From contig CM037869.1 of NCBI GenBank assembly GCA_021292105.1, positions 43,493,990 through 43,557,989 of the forward strand: a stretch of 64,000 nt of DNA, in the 5' to 3' direction. Shown in pieces: positions 33,301 through 42,192 of the stretch (its first letter is position 1; every line of letters begins with the position of its first letter). This stretch comes from Anadara kagoshimensis (taxonomy: Eukaryota > Mollusca > Bivalvia > Arcoida > Arcidae). A program made the translations under genes and the position numbers. The notes beneath the pieces were generated by a model, which saw only the letters and a program-made list of their open reading frames with translations, searched no databases and was not told where the DNA came from.

Positions 33301-36300
33301 AATCTTCATGGTCCAAAGGTGTGTCATGACCTTGAACCAAGGTCATTTCGGAAAGGTCAAGGGCGCTGGAAAACATTTAATGTTGGGGGAAGGGGGGTAC
33401 TTGGCTCTCAAGAGACAGTTCTATTTGTGTTTAATTTGAGGGGGTATATGGAATTCATATTAACCACATATGTATACAATTTTGGTCCAAGCACTACTGA
33501 TGGGGAATTGTATTCCGAAAGATCTGTCTAGTGCTGTTAAATCAACACTGGTCTATAATGTAATTTAAACCACTGAGTCGGTATCTCTGCTGGTGGACTC
33601 AGCATCCCCGAGGATATCATTAGGTAATAATTTTGTATTGTCATAACTAGTGGTGTGCGGTATTACCGGTACACCAGTTTACCGTGGTAATGACCAGGTA
33701 CCGGTAATACCGTGGTAAAGTCTTTGAATAACGGTATTTTAACAAACAATATTATGTTGATAATTACTAAAATCATAGTTTGAATTTTGATGTGTTCATT
33801 TGAATTTTGTTAAAATCTTTGTTTGACAAAATCTTATGAGATTTAGATTTCAAGTTTTGAATCTACTTGGTTGAATTACAGACAATTCTGTGGATTTTAT
33901 AGTGTGTTAGCATCCTTGATATTCCCAAAATATCCAATGCCCAAATTCCTTAGCTGTTATTTCAGATAGGAATAGATATACTACATGTATTTCGAATCTT
34001 AAATGATGTGTGGTATACCATGGTAATTTTTTTCTGTGGTATCCCATCTCTAGTCATAACTATACAACTGTGAATTTGCTGCTAGTTAACATATGATATT
34101 GTCCATCACTGGTTTTGGTGAAGTGACAGAAAGTTTTACTTTTGTAGTGTGCTCAGGACAATGTGCAGGGATGGTTTTTTAGTGTGCCTACAATTTTTTA
34201 AGGTCTCTTCCAAAGAACCATGTGACTTTCATTTCTAAATCCTGAGTGCTTGGTGAAAGAATAACCATAATCAAAAGCAAACATACTAATCCATGTCTGA
34301 ATCACAGTCCAGAAGCAAAGTAAAAACTTTGTAACTGACAAGTTAGGTCAGACACGTGAACTTCCACCAGAGAAGTGAGGCCGGTTGCTCCAAAAGGTAA
34401 ACACCTCCTGTTTAGCTAGCTACACCCACCATGTGTGTAATAACTTATTTTCAAGTCTTGGTCAGACCTGGTGGGGGTTTGAACCCGGACCTCCCACACA
34501 CGTTTATATTGAATATTGTTTCTCTCTGCTTTAAGGACTTTCACCGCGTATTTTGCTTACAAACCTTGTACATCAAACTGTGCTGTGTCATCTTTAAAAG
34601 TAGCCAGCACGGCTCCATACGTGTCCAGTTGTACAGAATGTCTGGTCAGGGAGCAGGGTACATGTTGTTTGCCGTAGATGTAGTAACCGCTCCATTTAGC
34701 TTCATCAACAAATGCCTGTTTCCAGCTGCCAGGGGGTAATACTAAAAAGAAAAGATTGATTGAATGGGTTTTTTGTCACTTATATCGAGATGCCACCAGC
34801 TAAAGGTGAAATGGCAGAATTTTTTAACTTTAGGTGGGCTCGAGGCAATGTGAAAGGAGGGTTCTTTAGCAGACCATGCCTACCATGACACAAAGCATCA
34901 GTTTTAATGTTTCTTCAGATTGGCCCCATGACTTCTAAAGGTTTCCTGGAGAAAAACATGAGTCACTAATTTTTGTCTGAAATCCAAGTTTTTGCAAGAC
35001 CCAGACCAGGTTCGAACCCTGACCCAGGGCTCTACATTGCGAGTAAAACACTCGCATTTGCGAGTAATTATTTGTAAATGCGAATGGATATGTCAAATTC
35101 ACTCGCCCATGTGCGAGTATAAAGTAGAAAGTCAAATCCGGATTTTCCTTTCCGTTTTCCAAATTGAAATTACTCTTATCAAGTTTAATCTTTAAAGTGC
35201 TTTAAATCATATAGCTCCAATCTGTAAAGTTGTTAAGCATTTGTGTGATCACGTTTTCAAGGCAAAATCGGCAAATATATTTATTTTTCAAGCCACGAGT
35301 ACGAATAAAAATCCAGAAACTTCGAGAATTCTAATGTTATCAATGACCAGGAAAAAACGACCTTGTCTACGACTTGGTGCCAGTAATCACTCGATGGAAA
35401 AACAAACATAATCCTCTAAACTGACTAAAGCGATGACGGAAAGCCGAGTCCCGAGTTGGCCTGAAAAACAGTTTCAAACCGGCAAAAGTATGTTTAAAAG
35501 ATATGGTGTTAAATTTTACATGAGGCAGATGCATCTAGCTAGACAGGAAACGCTTACATTCCTGGGGCGACTCGCCTCACACCTCTGAATTAAGTTCACG
35601 TGTTTTTAACTTAATTTTCCGTTTTTCAAAGTTTTTGCTTTGCTTTTGGATATGCACTGCGATTTTTGTGTTTGATACCACAATAAAAGTAAATTGAATG
35701 AAAAATATTTTTTTAAAAACATTGGGCACCATCTGCTGTGCCTGCATCTTCAAAATTAAGTAATAATGGGAAATGTTTCCAGTCTAATTGAATCCCAGTT
35801 AAATTCTATTTATAAAACAAATATGTGGCGAGTAACATTTTTGCTCTGGCTAGTAAACATCTCGGGTTTACTAGCCAGGAGGCTAGTGAAAAAATTTGCA
35901 ATCGTAGAGCCTTGTGACCTTACTTCAAACCTAGGCTGGATCCGAATCAAACACTTTAAACCGCTAAGCCACTGAGGTACAGTTGGACATAAGACACACT
36001 ATAAAGTCATTAAGGATGTGTTGGAATGGGTTTAACAGGTGGCTGGGTAGCTCAGTTGGTAGTGCATCCCACTAATATTAGGAAGCTCCTCTGTTGAAGT
36101 CCAGGTATGGCCGTTGCATTTTTCCTTTTTTTTCCGTTACATTTGTAGTTTGGGGTTGGTCAGATCTGTGAAGGTAGTTAACCAACAGGTTGGTCCCAAG
36201 GGGGAATAAGCTTGTTTTGACCCAAAAAAAGCAGAGAAAGGAATGTGGCAAACCAGACTCAATAGGTGGCCAGATAGCGCATTCAGTAAAACATCCAGCT

Positions 36301-36690
36301 ATTATTGGAAAGATCACTGCGAGTGCTCGCTCCTGAGTGGGAGGTCGCGGGTTCGCTGTATAATGCCATCAGCGCAACACACAGGCAAAATTTCTTTTGC
36401 ATATAGCTGGCGACGTCTCGATATGAGTGAAATATTCTTGACTGGGATGTTAAACACCATTACTCACTCACTCTTAATATTGGAAAGGTCCCATGTTCGA
36501 GTCCTGGTTTTGACAGCTGCATTTTCCCCCATTTTATAACACAGATAACTTAAGCCTGTTCAAAGAATTATTTTTCAGCATCATTACCTGTTGATGTTGG
36601 TTTCTGAGCAGACACCTGAGATTTAATTGTCAAAATAATGGTTATGTACAGTAGATAAGGCAGCAAGCCTCTGATGTTGTATTCCTCCAT
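30118..36690 (-). CDS. Type I transmembrane protein, four exons, unknown family
   Basis: Four minus-strand exons (36690-36588, 34741-34565, 32940-32731, 30335-30118) join in phase 1 throughout and give 235 residues. The protein has a signal peptide (hydrophobic core LLPYLLYITIILTI, likely cleavage after VSA), an extracellular part of about 135 residues, a Gly/Val/Ala-rich transmembrane helix and a 30-residue cytoplasmic tail ending STVHI. The ectodomain has a single Cys and alternating hydrophobic stretches suggesting beta structure (KWSGYYIYG, YGAVLATF, DGKTVIFRM). I do not recognise its family. The tail is basic near the membrane (RSGHLRHVPRNYKNFK) and ends in a hydrophobic residue that might suit a PDZ domain. 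Phase-1 boundaries on every intron are typical of secreted and receptor modules. Exon joins are inferred from AG/GT sites and phase, not from transcripts. Confidence 0.75.
30752..31187 (+). repeat. Dispersed repeat R1, near full-length
   Basis: About 435 bp: AACAAACATACTAGTCTATG, GGAACTGACAAGTTAGGTTA, GAAGTGAGGCCGGGTGCTCC, CTGGACACAGAGACATCAAA, CAATACTGTGATGACGGCCA, GTAGTGGGAACAAGCTCTAC, CAAATACACCATAAACAGG. At least eight copies occur in the window. It has no clear terminal inverted repeat, tRNA head or coding frame, so its class is unknown. Confidence 0.85.
31378..31647 (-). mobile_element. SINE-C, tRNA-derived
   Basis: Minus orientation. The complement of the right end reads GCGCATGGCCTAGTGGTTAG (A-box region) and later GTCGTGGGTTCGATCCC (B box). 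The body contains TGTCCTTGAGCAAGACACTT, a motif shared by several animal SINE superfamilies, and TTTCGGCCTGATGGGCC near the left end. Only one copy is seen here. Confidence 0.8.
31745..31954. mobile_element. MITE-D, copy 2
   Basis: Opens AATTGATGTATCGCCGGACA and ends GGCGGGCAATATGTCAATT. It aligns along its length with 27858-28067, including AATTGTGCCATTTAATGACG. Confidence 0.7.
31983..32290 (+). repeat. Dispersed repeat R1, partial
   Basis: Contains GAAGTGAGGATGGGTGCTCT, CATCTCCTGTTTAGCTAGAT and GTGACATCATTCTTATCAAC. Confidence 0.75.
32335..32589. mobile_element. MITE-B, best copy
   Basis: Inverted repeats of about 55 bp: GGTTTCACAATCATTTCTTA and AAGATTTTCCTTAACTAAAA at the left; GGAAATCTTAGTTAAGCAAT and GATTGTGAAACTGGGGC at the right. 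Other copies or halves are at 4590, 6570, 12690 and 47385. Confidence 0.75.
32731..32940 (-). CDS. Exon 3 of the membrane-protein gene
   Basis: Acceptor GTTAAAACAG before 32940, donor GGAAATG then GTAATA at 32731/32730. 70 codons, phase 1 on both sides. Encodes VSYDDGKTVIFRMSTATKL through to FGAFAMSAGN. Confidence 0.75.
33000..33550 (+). repeat. Dispersed repeat R2, interrupted by a MITE
   Basis: AATAATCTTCATGGTCCAAA, GTGTGTCATGACCTTGAACC and ATTTCGGAAAGGTCAAGG reappear in reverse orientation at about 56020-56180 (TTTGGACCATGAAGATTATT). The left part (CAAACTAGTTTGAGGGGAGT) also matches that copy (ACTCTAGTTTGAGG). Confidence 0.65.
33013..33199. mobile_element. Pogo/Tc1-like MITE, 187 bp
   Basis: Perfect 13-bp terminal inverted repeats CAGTAAAACCTCG and CGAGGTTTTACTG, with TA on both outer sides. 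Ends of this form and a TA duplication fit the pogo branch of Tc1/mariner. The interior has mirrored TTATCGCCA motifs. Confidence 0.85.
33648..34052. mobile_element. hAT-type MITE, 405 bp
   Basis: Ends TAGTGGTGTGCGGTATTACC and (complement) TAGAGATGGGATACCACAG, flanked by the 8-bp duplication GTCATAAC at 33640-33647 and 34053-34060. Interior dominated by TACCGGTA/TACCGTGG motifs near the left end. Confidence 0.85.
34145..34500 (-). mobile_element. SINE-A (-) interrupted by R1
   Basis: 34145-34268 (GTGACTTTCATTTCTAAATC, GAGTGCTTGGTGAAAGAATA) and 34441-34500 (TTCAAGTCTTGGTCAGACCT, GGTTTGAACCCGGACCTCCC) are adjacent parts of one minus-strand SINE-A. A truncated R1 (about 34275-34440) separates them. 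Confidence 0.7.
34275..34440 (+). repeat. Dispersed repeat R1, inserted in SINE-A
   Basis: AGCAAACATACTAATCCATG to CCACCATGTGTGTAAT. It lacks the 3' half found in full copies. Confidence 0.75.
34565..34741 (-). CDS. Exon 2 of the membrane-protein gene
   Basis: Acceptor TCTTTTTAG before 34741; donor TGTACAAG then GTTTGT at 34565/34564. 59 codons, phase 1. Encodes LPPGSWKQAFVDEAKWSGYY through to DDTAQFDVQ. A GTAAGC three bases into the intron would break the frame, so the GTTTGT donor is chosen. Confidence 0.75.
34770..35985 (-). mobile_element. Diverged SINE-A-like copy split by a DNA element
   Basis: The left part has TCACTTATATCGAGATGCCA, GGGTTCTTTAGC and GGTTCGAACCCTGACC. The right part (CTAAGCCACTGAG) continues the tRNA-like head after the insertion at 35025-35914. 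Confidence 0.5.
35025..35914. mobile_element. Non-autonomous DNA element, 890 bp
   Basis: Ends CAGGGCTCTACATTGCGA and (complement) CAAGGCTCTACGATTGCAAA form imperfect inverted repeats. TGACC precedes and follows the element (35020-35024, 35915-35919), a 5-bp duplication at most. The first part has repeated ACTCGCATTTGCGAG palindromes; the last has GGCTAGTAAACATC and TTTACTAGCCAGG. The superfamily is not settled by these features. Confidence 0.6.
36038..36245 (+). mobile_element. SINE-B, tRNA-derived
   Basis: Head GGCTGGGTAGCTCAGTTGGT; body TTACATTTGTAGTTTGGGGT, AACCAACAGGTTGGTCCCAA; A-rich 3' part. The same body follows the tRNA head at 38290-38511. Confidence 0.7.
36262..36540 (+). mobile_element. 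SINE-B head with a nested SINE-A
   Basis: GGTGGCCAGATAGCGCATTC resumes after the interruption as GTCCCATGTTCGAGTCCTGG and a TGCATTTTCCCCCATTTTAT tail. The interruption is SINE-A, 36313-36477. Confidence 0.7.
36313..36477 (+). mobile_element. SINE-A nested in SINE-B, internally deleted
   Basis: Head piece GAGTGGGAGGTCGCGGGTTC is joined directly to GCTGTATAATGCCATCAGCG, losing about 120 bp of body, and ends with (ACTC)n. A perfect 10-bp duplication TATTGGAAAG flanks it at 36303-36312 and 36478-36487. Confidence 0.85.
36588..36690 (-). CDS. Exon 1 of the membrane-protein gene (signal peptide)
   Basis: ATG at 36690-36688; donor CAACAG then GTAATG at 36588/36587. 34 codons plus one base. Starts MEEYNIRGLLPYLLYITI and ends KSQVSAQKPTST. 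A leading acidic stretch before the hydrophobic core is acceptable for a signal peptide. Confidence 0.7.
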
Positions 36691-36891
36691 TCTCCTACAG
36701 ATTTTTATGTTACATACTGCTCTGAAATAAAATAAATAATAACGGTATAAGCCTTCATTCTTTGAACAGTAAAAAACTAATTTTTTGTTTTGTGCTCAAA
36801 TTATAAAGAAATATGGTATTCACAAAGTTGCAGCATCATTTTAAATTTTTAAGACACTGACCAAAAAGAGCATATTAATGTTTAAATAATA

Positions 36892-37457
36892 CTGTAAATC
36901 CGGTTTTATTTGCGAGAACGTAATTTTCGCGTTAATTCGCGATCTCATTTAATTGCGAATTCAACATTCTCGCGTAATAAAAGTATGTATAACATATAAA
37001 CAACATAACGAAGTTACGTTAAATTACAAAGTCAAATCAGGAAACCCGCTAAATTAATACATAACTAGCATACAGTCCGTTTCACAAATTTTTGGATCCC
37101 GGCCTTCTTTAATAGTTTTGAATTTTTTGAAGTTACAACGGATAAATGAAGGTCAATTTTAACATCAGAAATAGCAATCCCGTTTTTCAACTGATCGGAC
37201 ACTTGTAATGCATACCAGTCCTCAAAACACTTTCATGTAGGATTTAAACTTTCCGTTAGGTAACAAATCCACAATTTTACACAAGTGCATGTGCGATAGG
37301 TAACAATCTATAGTCTTGTTTCACACAAATATTTAAATATGGTATGTTACAAGTAATATACTGGTATGTATTGAAAAGCGAATTCATCCTCTCGCGAATT
37401 AATCTCCTAAACATGATTCGCGAAAATAAAGTGTCGCGAAAATTACCGGATCTACAG
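36892..37457. mobile_element. MITE-E relative, 566 bp, TA-flanked
   Basis: Ends CTGTAAATCCGGTTTTATTT and (complement) CTGTAGATCCGGTAATTTTC, both next to TA. TTTTCGCG/CGCGAA motifs lie near both ends. It sits about 200 bp upstream of exon 1 of the membrane-protein gene. Confidence 0.75.
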
Positions 37458-37487
37458 TAGGTTGATTCTATTACCATACCACTTAAC

Positions 37488-37803
37488 CAGAGCTGCCAAC
37501 TGACCCACAACCCGTGGCTCCGATCCTGATTTGGACATTAACTCCTGCTGACCCGCCAAGAAGGGGATTTGCAAAGTTCATTCATTACCACTTAAAACCA
37601 TCTGTAATCGCAGCGAATTAGAGTGATTTACATGGTTGAAAATCACTTTGTGCATTGTACTGTATCTATTTCTCAAAGAAACCACATGAGAATACACCAT
37701 ATTTTTCTTAATCTAATTTTCAATTCTTTTGGGAGGAATGCATCCAGACACTGTTGGATTTCGGTCAGAACCGCAATTACACAAAATAGGGTTGGCAGCT
37801 CTG
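37488..37803. mobile_element. DNA element with 13-bp terminal inverted repeats, probably hAT
   Basis: CAGAGCTGCCAAC at 37488-37500 is matched exactly by GTTGGCAGCTCTG at 37791-37803. Flanking CTTAACC and CTGAACC are a possible imperfect duplication. Non-coding. Confidence 0.65.
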
Positions 37804-37925
37804 CTGAACCCACATTTCCTCATTAACAACTTTTGGTTTGACAAAAATTCCAATTTTGTTTAAAACTTTGTGTTTGAAGATTCAATTTTTGTGCAAAAAG
37901 TAAACTGTTATAACTTAACATTTGT

Positions 37926-38200
37926 ACCACTGCAGTAGCTCAGTTGATAAAGTGCTCTTTCTGTAAGTGGGAGGTCATGTATTCGAACCCCAACTGGGTC
38001 TAACCTAAGATGTGAAAGTGGGTAGTGACTGTTCTTTTGTCAAGCACTTGGCATGAAGAAATGAAAGTCACAGTTCTTTCAGATGCAAACCTAATATAAA
38101 TGTGGTCCAGTGTCACAGCAGGCATAGCATAATAAAAAACTCTTTTGTATCTCATCAGCGCAAACCACAGGCAAAATTTCTGCACCATCTATGACTATTC
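37926..38200 (+). mobile_element. SINE-A, diverged
   Basis: Head ACTGCAGTAGCTCAGTTGAT and GAGGTCATGTATTCGAACCC; body GGGTAGTGACTGTTCTTTTG and CAGGCAAAATTTCTGCACCA. The tail is lost. Confidence 0.8.
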
Positions 38201-38289
38201 AATTGTCAAAATGTAATATTTGTATAATACCGTAGCTCCTAGTTTACTTCCGGCTGATGGTTCCCGCCTTAAATTTACAAATGTATATT

Positions 38290-38610
38290 TTGGGTCTGGG
38301 TAGCTCAGTGGTAAAGCACTCGCCTATAGTGCAGGAGGTCCGGGGTTTGATCCCAAGTCTGATCCTTCATTTTTTCTCTTTCCTGTTACATTTGAGGGCT
38401 TGTCTGACCCTGAGAAGTGGCCGATCAACAGGTTGGTCCCAGGGTGGAACTTGGTGGTTTTGAACAATTCAAAGGAGTTGAATCGAAAAAAAAAGGAAGG
38501 GAGGAATGTAGCGGTCTGGGTAGCTTAGTGGTAGGTCACTGGCCTATAGTGCGCGAGGTCCCGTGTTTGATCCCTGGTCGGACCCTGCATTTTTTCTCTT
38601 TCCTGTTACA
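38290..38610 (+). mobile_element. Two SINE-B copies in tandem
   Basis: The first head GGGTCTGGGTAGCTCAGTGG with GGGTTTGATCCC is followed by the body (AACAGGTTGGTCCCAGGGTG). At 38512 a second head, GGTCTGGGTAGCTTAGTGGT with GTGTTTGATCCCTGG, begins and ends after TCTCTTTCCTGTTACAT. Decay of the tRNA fold argues against functional tRNA genes. Confidence 0.7.
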
Positions 38611-38612
38611 TA

Positions 38613-38851
38613 TATCGTCGACCGTCCTAAAATCGAGAGCGTCCTAAGATTCGAGGCCATTTTTGTTTTCAGTTATTATACGCGAGTATCGTCTCTGCAG
38701 TGACGATTTCATGCATTAAAGAAAAAATTTAGGTATTTACTGTGAAACTATCCAAAAAAATCAGTTGTCTTTTTTTCAGCTCTCAAATTCTTGTTGCGTT
38801 AGCAAATTTAGTTCGTTTTCTATTAGAGTCTCGAATCACGGACGGTCGAGG
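38613..38851. mobile_element. MITE with GTCGACCGTCC-type ends
   Basis: Left ATCGTCGACCGTCCTAAAAT and right (complement) TATCCTCGACCGTCCGTGAT are imperfect inverted repeats around 240 bp of non-coding DNA. Confidence 0.6.
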
Positions 38852-39063
38852 ATACAAAGATCACATAAAATATTTTGGAAAATAACCCAAAACAATGTCT
38901 ATCTTCCCAAGGATAATTGCAGACAATGACATGTTATATCCCTATGTACAATGAATAATATTAAAATGGTCTAGTGCCATTCATAAAATATCCAAAAAAT
39001 AGATAAAAGTTTGGAGCTCTGAAGAACGTTAGCTGCTGCGCCTCTTTTCCAACTGGTTATCAG

Positions 39064-39269
39064 ATGTTACTGTATGTATCAGGGGTACCTAAAACTTACT
39101 TAGTTACACGCCAGGAAACTGTCACATACCTTTTGTTGTTCTATAGGACTGGTTTAGGATGTTTTGTTTATTGCGTTTCTCAGCTTCTGTTTTATGTCGC
39201 CATTACTGTTTACGTCTTCTTGAAATATAAATCCCACACCTACCTGGAGAACCTGGGGAAAGGTCGCAG
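39064..39269 (+). CDS. Candidate exon of a small membrane protein (partial)
   Basis: ATG at 39064 opens a frame ending in a donor (GGTCGCAG then GTAATA) at 39269/39270, phase 2. The peptide has a strongly hydrophobic segment CFVYCVSQLLFYVAITVYVF followed by a basic KYKSHTYLENLGKGR, as in a single-pass or multi-pass membrane protein. An alternative is that only the part after an internal acceptor (TTCTATAG, about 39152) is exonic. No downstream exon could be found before the repeats at 39720, so the rest of the gene is unknown. The call rests only on hydrophobicity and the donor. Confidence 0.3.
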
Positions 39270-39719
39270 GTAATATTTTATGGACACTTCTAATACTTTA
39301 AACTATTTCACAGTCAGGCCTACTAAATCAATAAAAGTTGACAACTTTATTGGGTTTAATAATTCTTTTAACTGAAAAACTTAAGACAGTTGAATCCAGA
39401 TCTACCCGTTTAAGAGCCCCCGGCCGAGTCTATAGTTTTTATAGTGTTATAACTATCACCGTCATTTATTTATAAAAATGTCGCTTGCCTTATAAATGTG
39501 TATGAAATGGCAAATTAATACTAGGCCTATGTTATATATAGTAGCATAACGCTGCTTATTACAATGAATATTGCAGTTGAAATCTAGTACCAAAGTTTAT
39601 ATATCAGTTTTTATTAACTTTAAAGAAATAACTTTTTTAAAAATCAAAAACCGTTAAAAATTAAAAAAAAATAATTAAATAAAAAAATACATCTTTATAA
39701 TAAAATACAGGACCTGCCG

Positions 39720-40095
39720 AATATTTAGCAAAGAAAACGAACAGTCGGTATTCATTTTCAAGCCGTCTTGGAACCCCCGAACCTTCTGAGTGAAAACTCT
39801 TCCAACTGAGCTACTCACGGTGCGCAGTCTAATAATTGGTTATGATTGGAGTTGTTCATCTAGTTGGACACCATAGAATAAAATGCATGGCGAAAACAGG
39901 CGCATTTAAAACCCGGAGTGGGGTAAATAGTGTTTAACGTCGCAGTTAAAAGTCTTTCGCTTATATCATGACGCCCAATTTAACGATGGTGGAGGAAACC
40001 GGAGTGTCGCTGGAGAAGCGATCTTAAAAACTTCCCCACATTACAATCTGTCCTCGCTGTTGGATTTGAACCTAGGCGGTTAAAGGGTGGATTTT
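39720..40095 (-). mobile_element. tRNA-like SINE head and SINE-E copy
   Basis: 39760-39835 contains AACCTTCTGAGTGAAAACTC and TTCCAACTGAGCTACTC, the complement of a tRNA head. 39915-40085 (GTTTAACGTCGCAGTTAAAA, GATGGTGGAGGAAACCGGAG, TTGGATTTGAACCTAGGCGG) matches SINE-E at 24390. Confidence 0.5.
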
Positions 40096-40267
40096 TTAAT
40101 CAGATATTTTACTAGAAATAATGGATTGATTGTTGCCATCACTACTACTGAAAACCATAACAACAGTATAAATTAGTATTTTTCGCATACAGGTTTATAT
40201 TATAATCACCATGTAAAATTTCAATATTACTCGAAATATTGACATTCAAGTTTACAGTATTTGAAAG

Positions 40268-40590
40268 TTGGTTGGTTGGTTGAATAATGGTGTTTCACGT
40301 CACAGTCAAGAGTATTTAACTTATATCGAGACGTCGCCAGCCATAGACTTGCGCTGATGGCATTACACAGCAGGGTTCTTTAGCGTGCTAAGCCTACCGT
40401 GACACGGGACCTCGTTTATTTTAAGTTCCCATCCGAAAGAACCGTGACTTTCATTTCGTAATGCCGAGTGCTTGGCGAAAGAACAGTCAATACCCACATT
40501 TAAGTCTTGTGTCAAACCCGGTCGGGTTCGAACCCACGATCTCTCACTTACGGAGCGAGCACTCTACCAACTGATCTACTGCAGTGGTAC
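40268..40590 (-). mobile_element. SINE-A, near full-length
   Basis: Left tail (GGTT)n, body CAGCAGGGTTCTTTAGCGTG and ACACGGGACCTCGTTTATTT, right head GAGCGAGCACTCTACCAACT (complement). A small internal deletion removes the CAGGCAAAATTTCTGC block. Confidence 0.85.
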
Positions 40591-40843
40591 TGCATTTGGA
40601 AGTGATCGATATCTTAATCTAAATGTATGCAATAAATTAAAGTTTTTCTTAAAAAACAATATCTTTGGATTAAATTTAAATTTTGTGGCCGCGGAAAGTA
40701 TAAAAACGTGGGGAAAATAATTTTTAAAGATAAAAACAATATTTTAGCCGAAAAACACCTATATTTTTCAGAATGATGTTTTAACTACTTCATTTCGTGT
40801 CGAGGTAATGATATCATGTAAATGATAGTGCACAACACAGATC

Positions 40844-41256
40844 AAAACAAACACACTAACCCATGCCCGAATCACAACCCAGACGCAAAATAAAAACTTT
40901 GGAACTGACAAGTTTGGTTAGACACACGAACTTCCACCAGGGAAGTGAGACCGGGTGCTCCGGAAGGGTAAGCGTGTCCTGTTTAGCTAGCTTCACCAGC
41001 CACATGTGTAATCAAAATTATGTGAAAGGAACATGGAACTATGTGACGTCAAATATAACCAGGGCAATCCTGGACACAGAGACATCAAACTTGTCAACAA
41101 TACTGTGATGACGGCCATAAAACTTTTTGAAGGCCTTGATAAGCTCAGGCTTGCAATTTATTTGCAAACAGTCTGCTTCGATGTACATAAAGTCCCCGTA
41201 GTGGGAACAAGCTCTACCATAGCGTATTAATTGGGAAACAAATGCACCATAAGCAC
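40844..41256 (+). repeat. Dispersed repeat R1, near full-length
   Basis: Aligns end to end with 30752-31187: AACAAACACACTAACCCATG, GAAGTGAGACCGGGTGCTCC, GGACACAGAGACATCAAACT, GTAGTGGGAACAAGCTCTAC. It abuts a MITE-A copy on its right. Confidence 0.85.
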
Positions 41257-41257
41257 C

Positions 41258-41703
41258 TAGCCAGTCGACAGTTTAACACCAGACACATATATGTTAACAC
41301 CAAGCTAACGAATATAAGTGTCGAATTGGCAGCTCATCTCGGCTCGTATTTTGTTTGTTCCAACAGCTGTTCGACCACCAGACTCTAAGTCGTTAATAAG
41401 TTCACGATGCAGGCTGACCAATCAAATTTGTTTATACATTTTAAGTGCGAAAGCCTTGTCATTTAGGACTTTTTATCGTTAAGTGTTTGATTTTTGGTAC
41501 AATTTTCATACAAAAAGTCCGAATTTTAAATACTTTTAATAAAAACCCCCGCCAAAATGGGGGAAAATCCGTCTAATTTGACGTTTTCATTTTATCCGTT
41601 CGTTCATCCGTTTTTATGGTACAAATCCTTCAAAAACGGATAAATCCGTCGAATTGGTCAGCCTGACGGTGTATGTTAAACTTTCGACAGGTCGGTACTG
41701 TAT
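41258..41703. mobile_element. MITE-A ends around unrelated sequence
   Basis: Left end GTCGACAGTTTAACACC and CACCAAGCTAACGAATATAA; right end GTTAAACTTTCGACAGGTCG then GTACTGTA. Between them about 320 bp (41352-41670) do not match other MITE-A copies; mirrored CTGACCAATC/TTGGTCAGCCTGA motifs at 41411 and 41659 hint that this too is an inserted element. Confidence 0.55.
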
Positions 41704-42137
41704 ATATGCTAAACTAACAATGGCAGAAAATTAATGACAAAGTTATATTTTTATGTCGTGTGTTGATATTAAAACTATCAAACAGATCAATTCTCAAATC
41801 AATACTTTAAAATAAATTAAATAGCTTGATCAAGATAGTTTTCATTTAACCCATGGAATGGCCGATATCATCAAGTAATTTTAACCCCAGCGCCTGTCGA
41901 GTTGTCGTAATTAAAAGATCGGCGATAATGCTTCATTTGACGTAGTTGTCATTAGATTAACCACCGGAATTTGGGATTAATTGTTTAATTAATCCACAAT
42001 TATTTGATTTAAAGGTCATGTAAGTTTAGATTTTGAATAAATTCGGGTTTGTAAGTAATAATTTTTTGATACACGTTAGTCTGAAATAAAAAAAAATTCG
42101 GGTTTTATAACTGGCCACTGATACACGAAGCCCGAGC

Positions 42138-42192
42138 ATGGGTTGCTTGAAAAATTCAGTTCTAACTTTTCTAATTTTTATTTTTACTCAAG
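42138..42192 (+). CDS. Exon 1, signal peptide
   Basis: 18 codons plus one base, ending at the strong donor CTCAAG then GTAAGT. Confidence 0.7.

Larger units (their letters stand above)
32941..34564. other. Intron 2 of the membrane-protein gene
   Basis: Contains a pogo-like MITE (33013-33199) inside repeat R2, a hAT MITE (33648-34052), and a SINE-A interrupted by R1 (34145-34500). Confidence 0.7.
34742..36587. other. Intron 1 of the membrane-protein gene
   Basis: Holds a diverged SINE (34770-35024 and 35915-35985) split by an 890-bp DNA element, and SINE-B copies, one with a nested SINE-A. Confidence 0.7.

Noticed and set aside
38290..38590. Possible functional tRNA genes
   Set aside because: A- and B-box-like motifs are present, but the acceptor arms do not pair and SINE body follows; they are SINE-B heads. 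The same applies to the SINE-A head at 59783-59855, the best preserved one.
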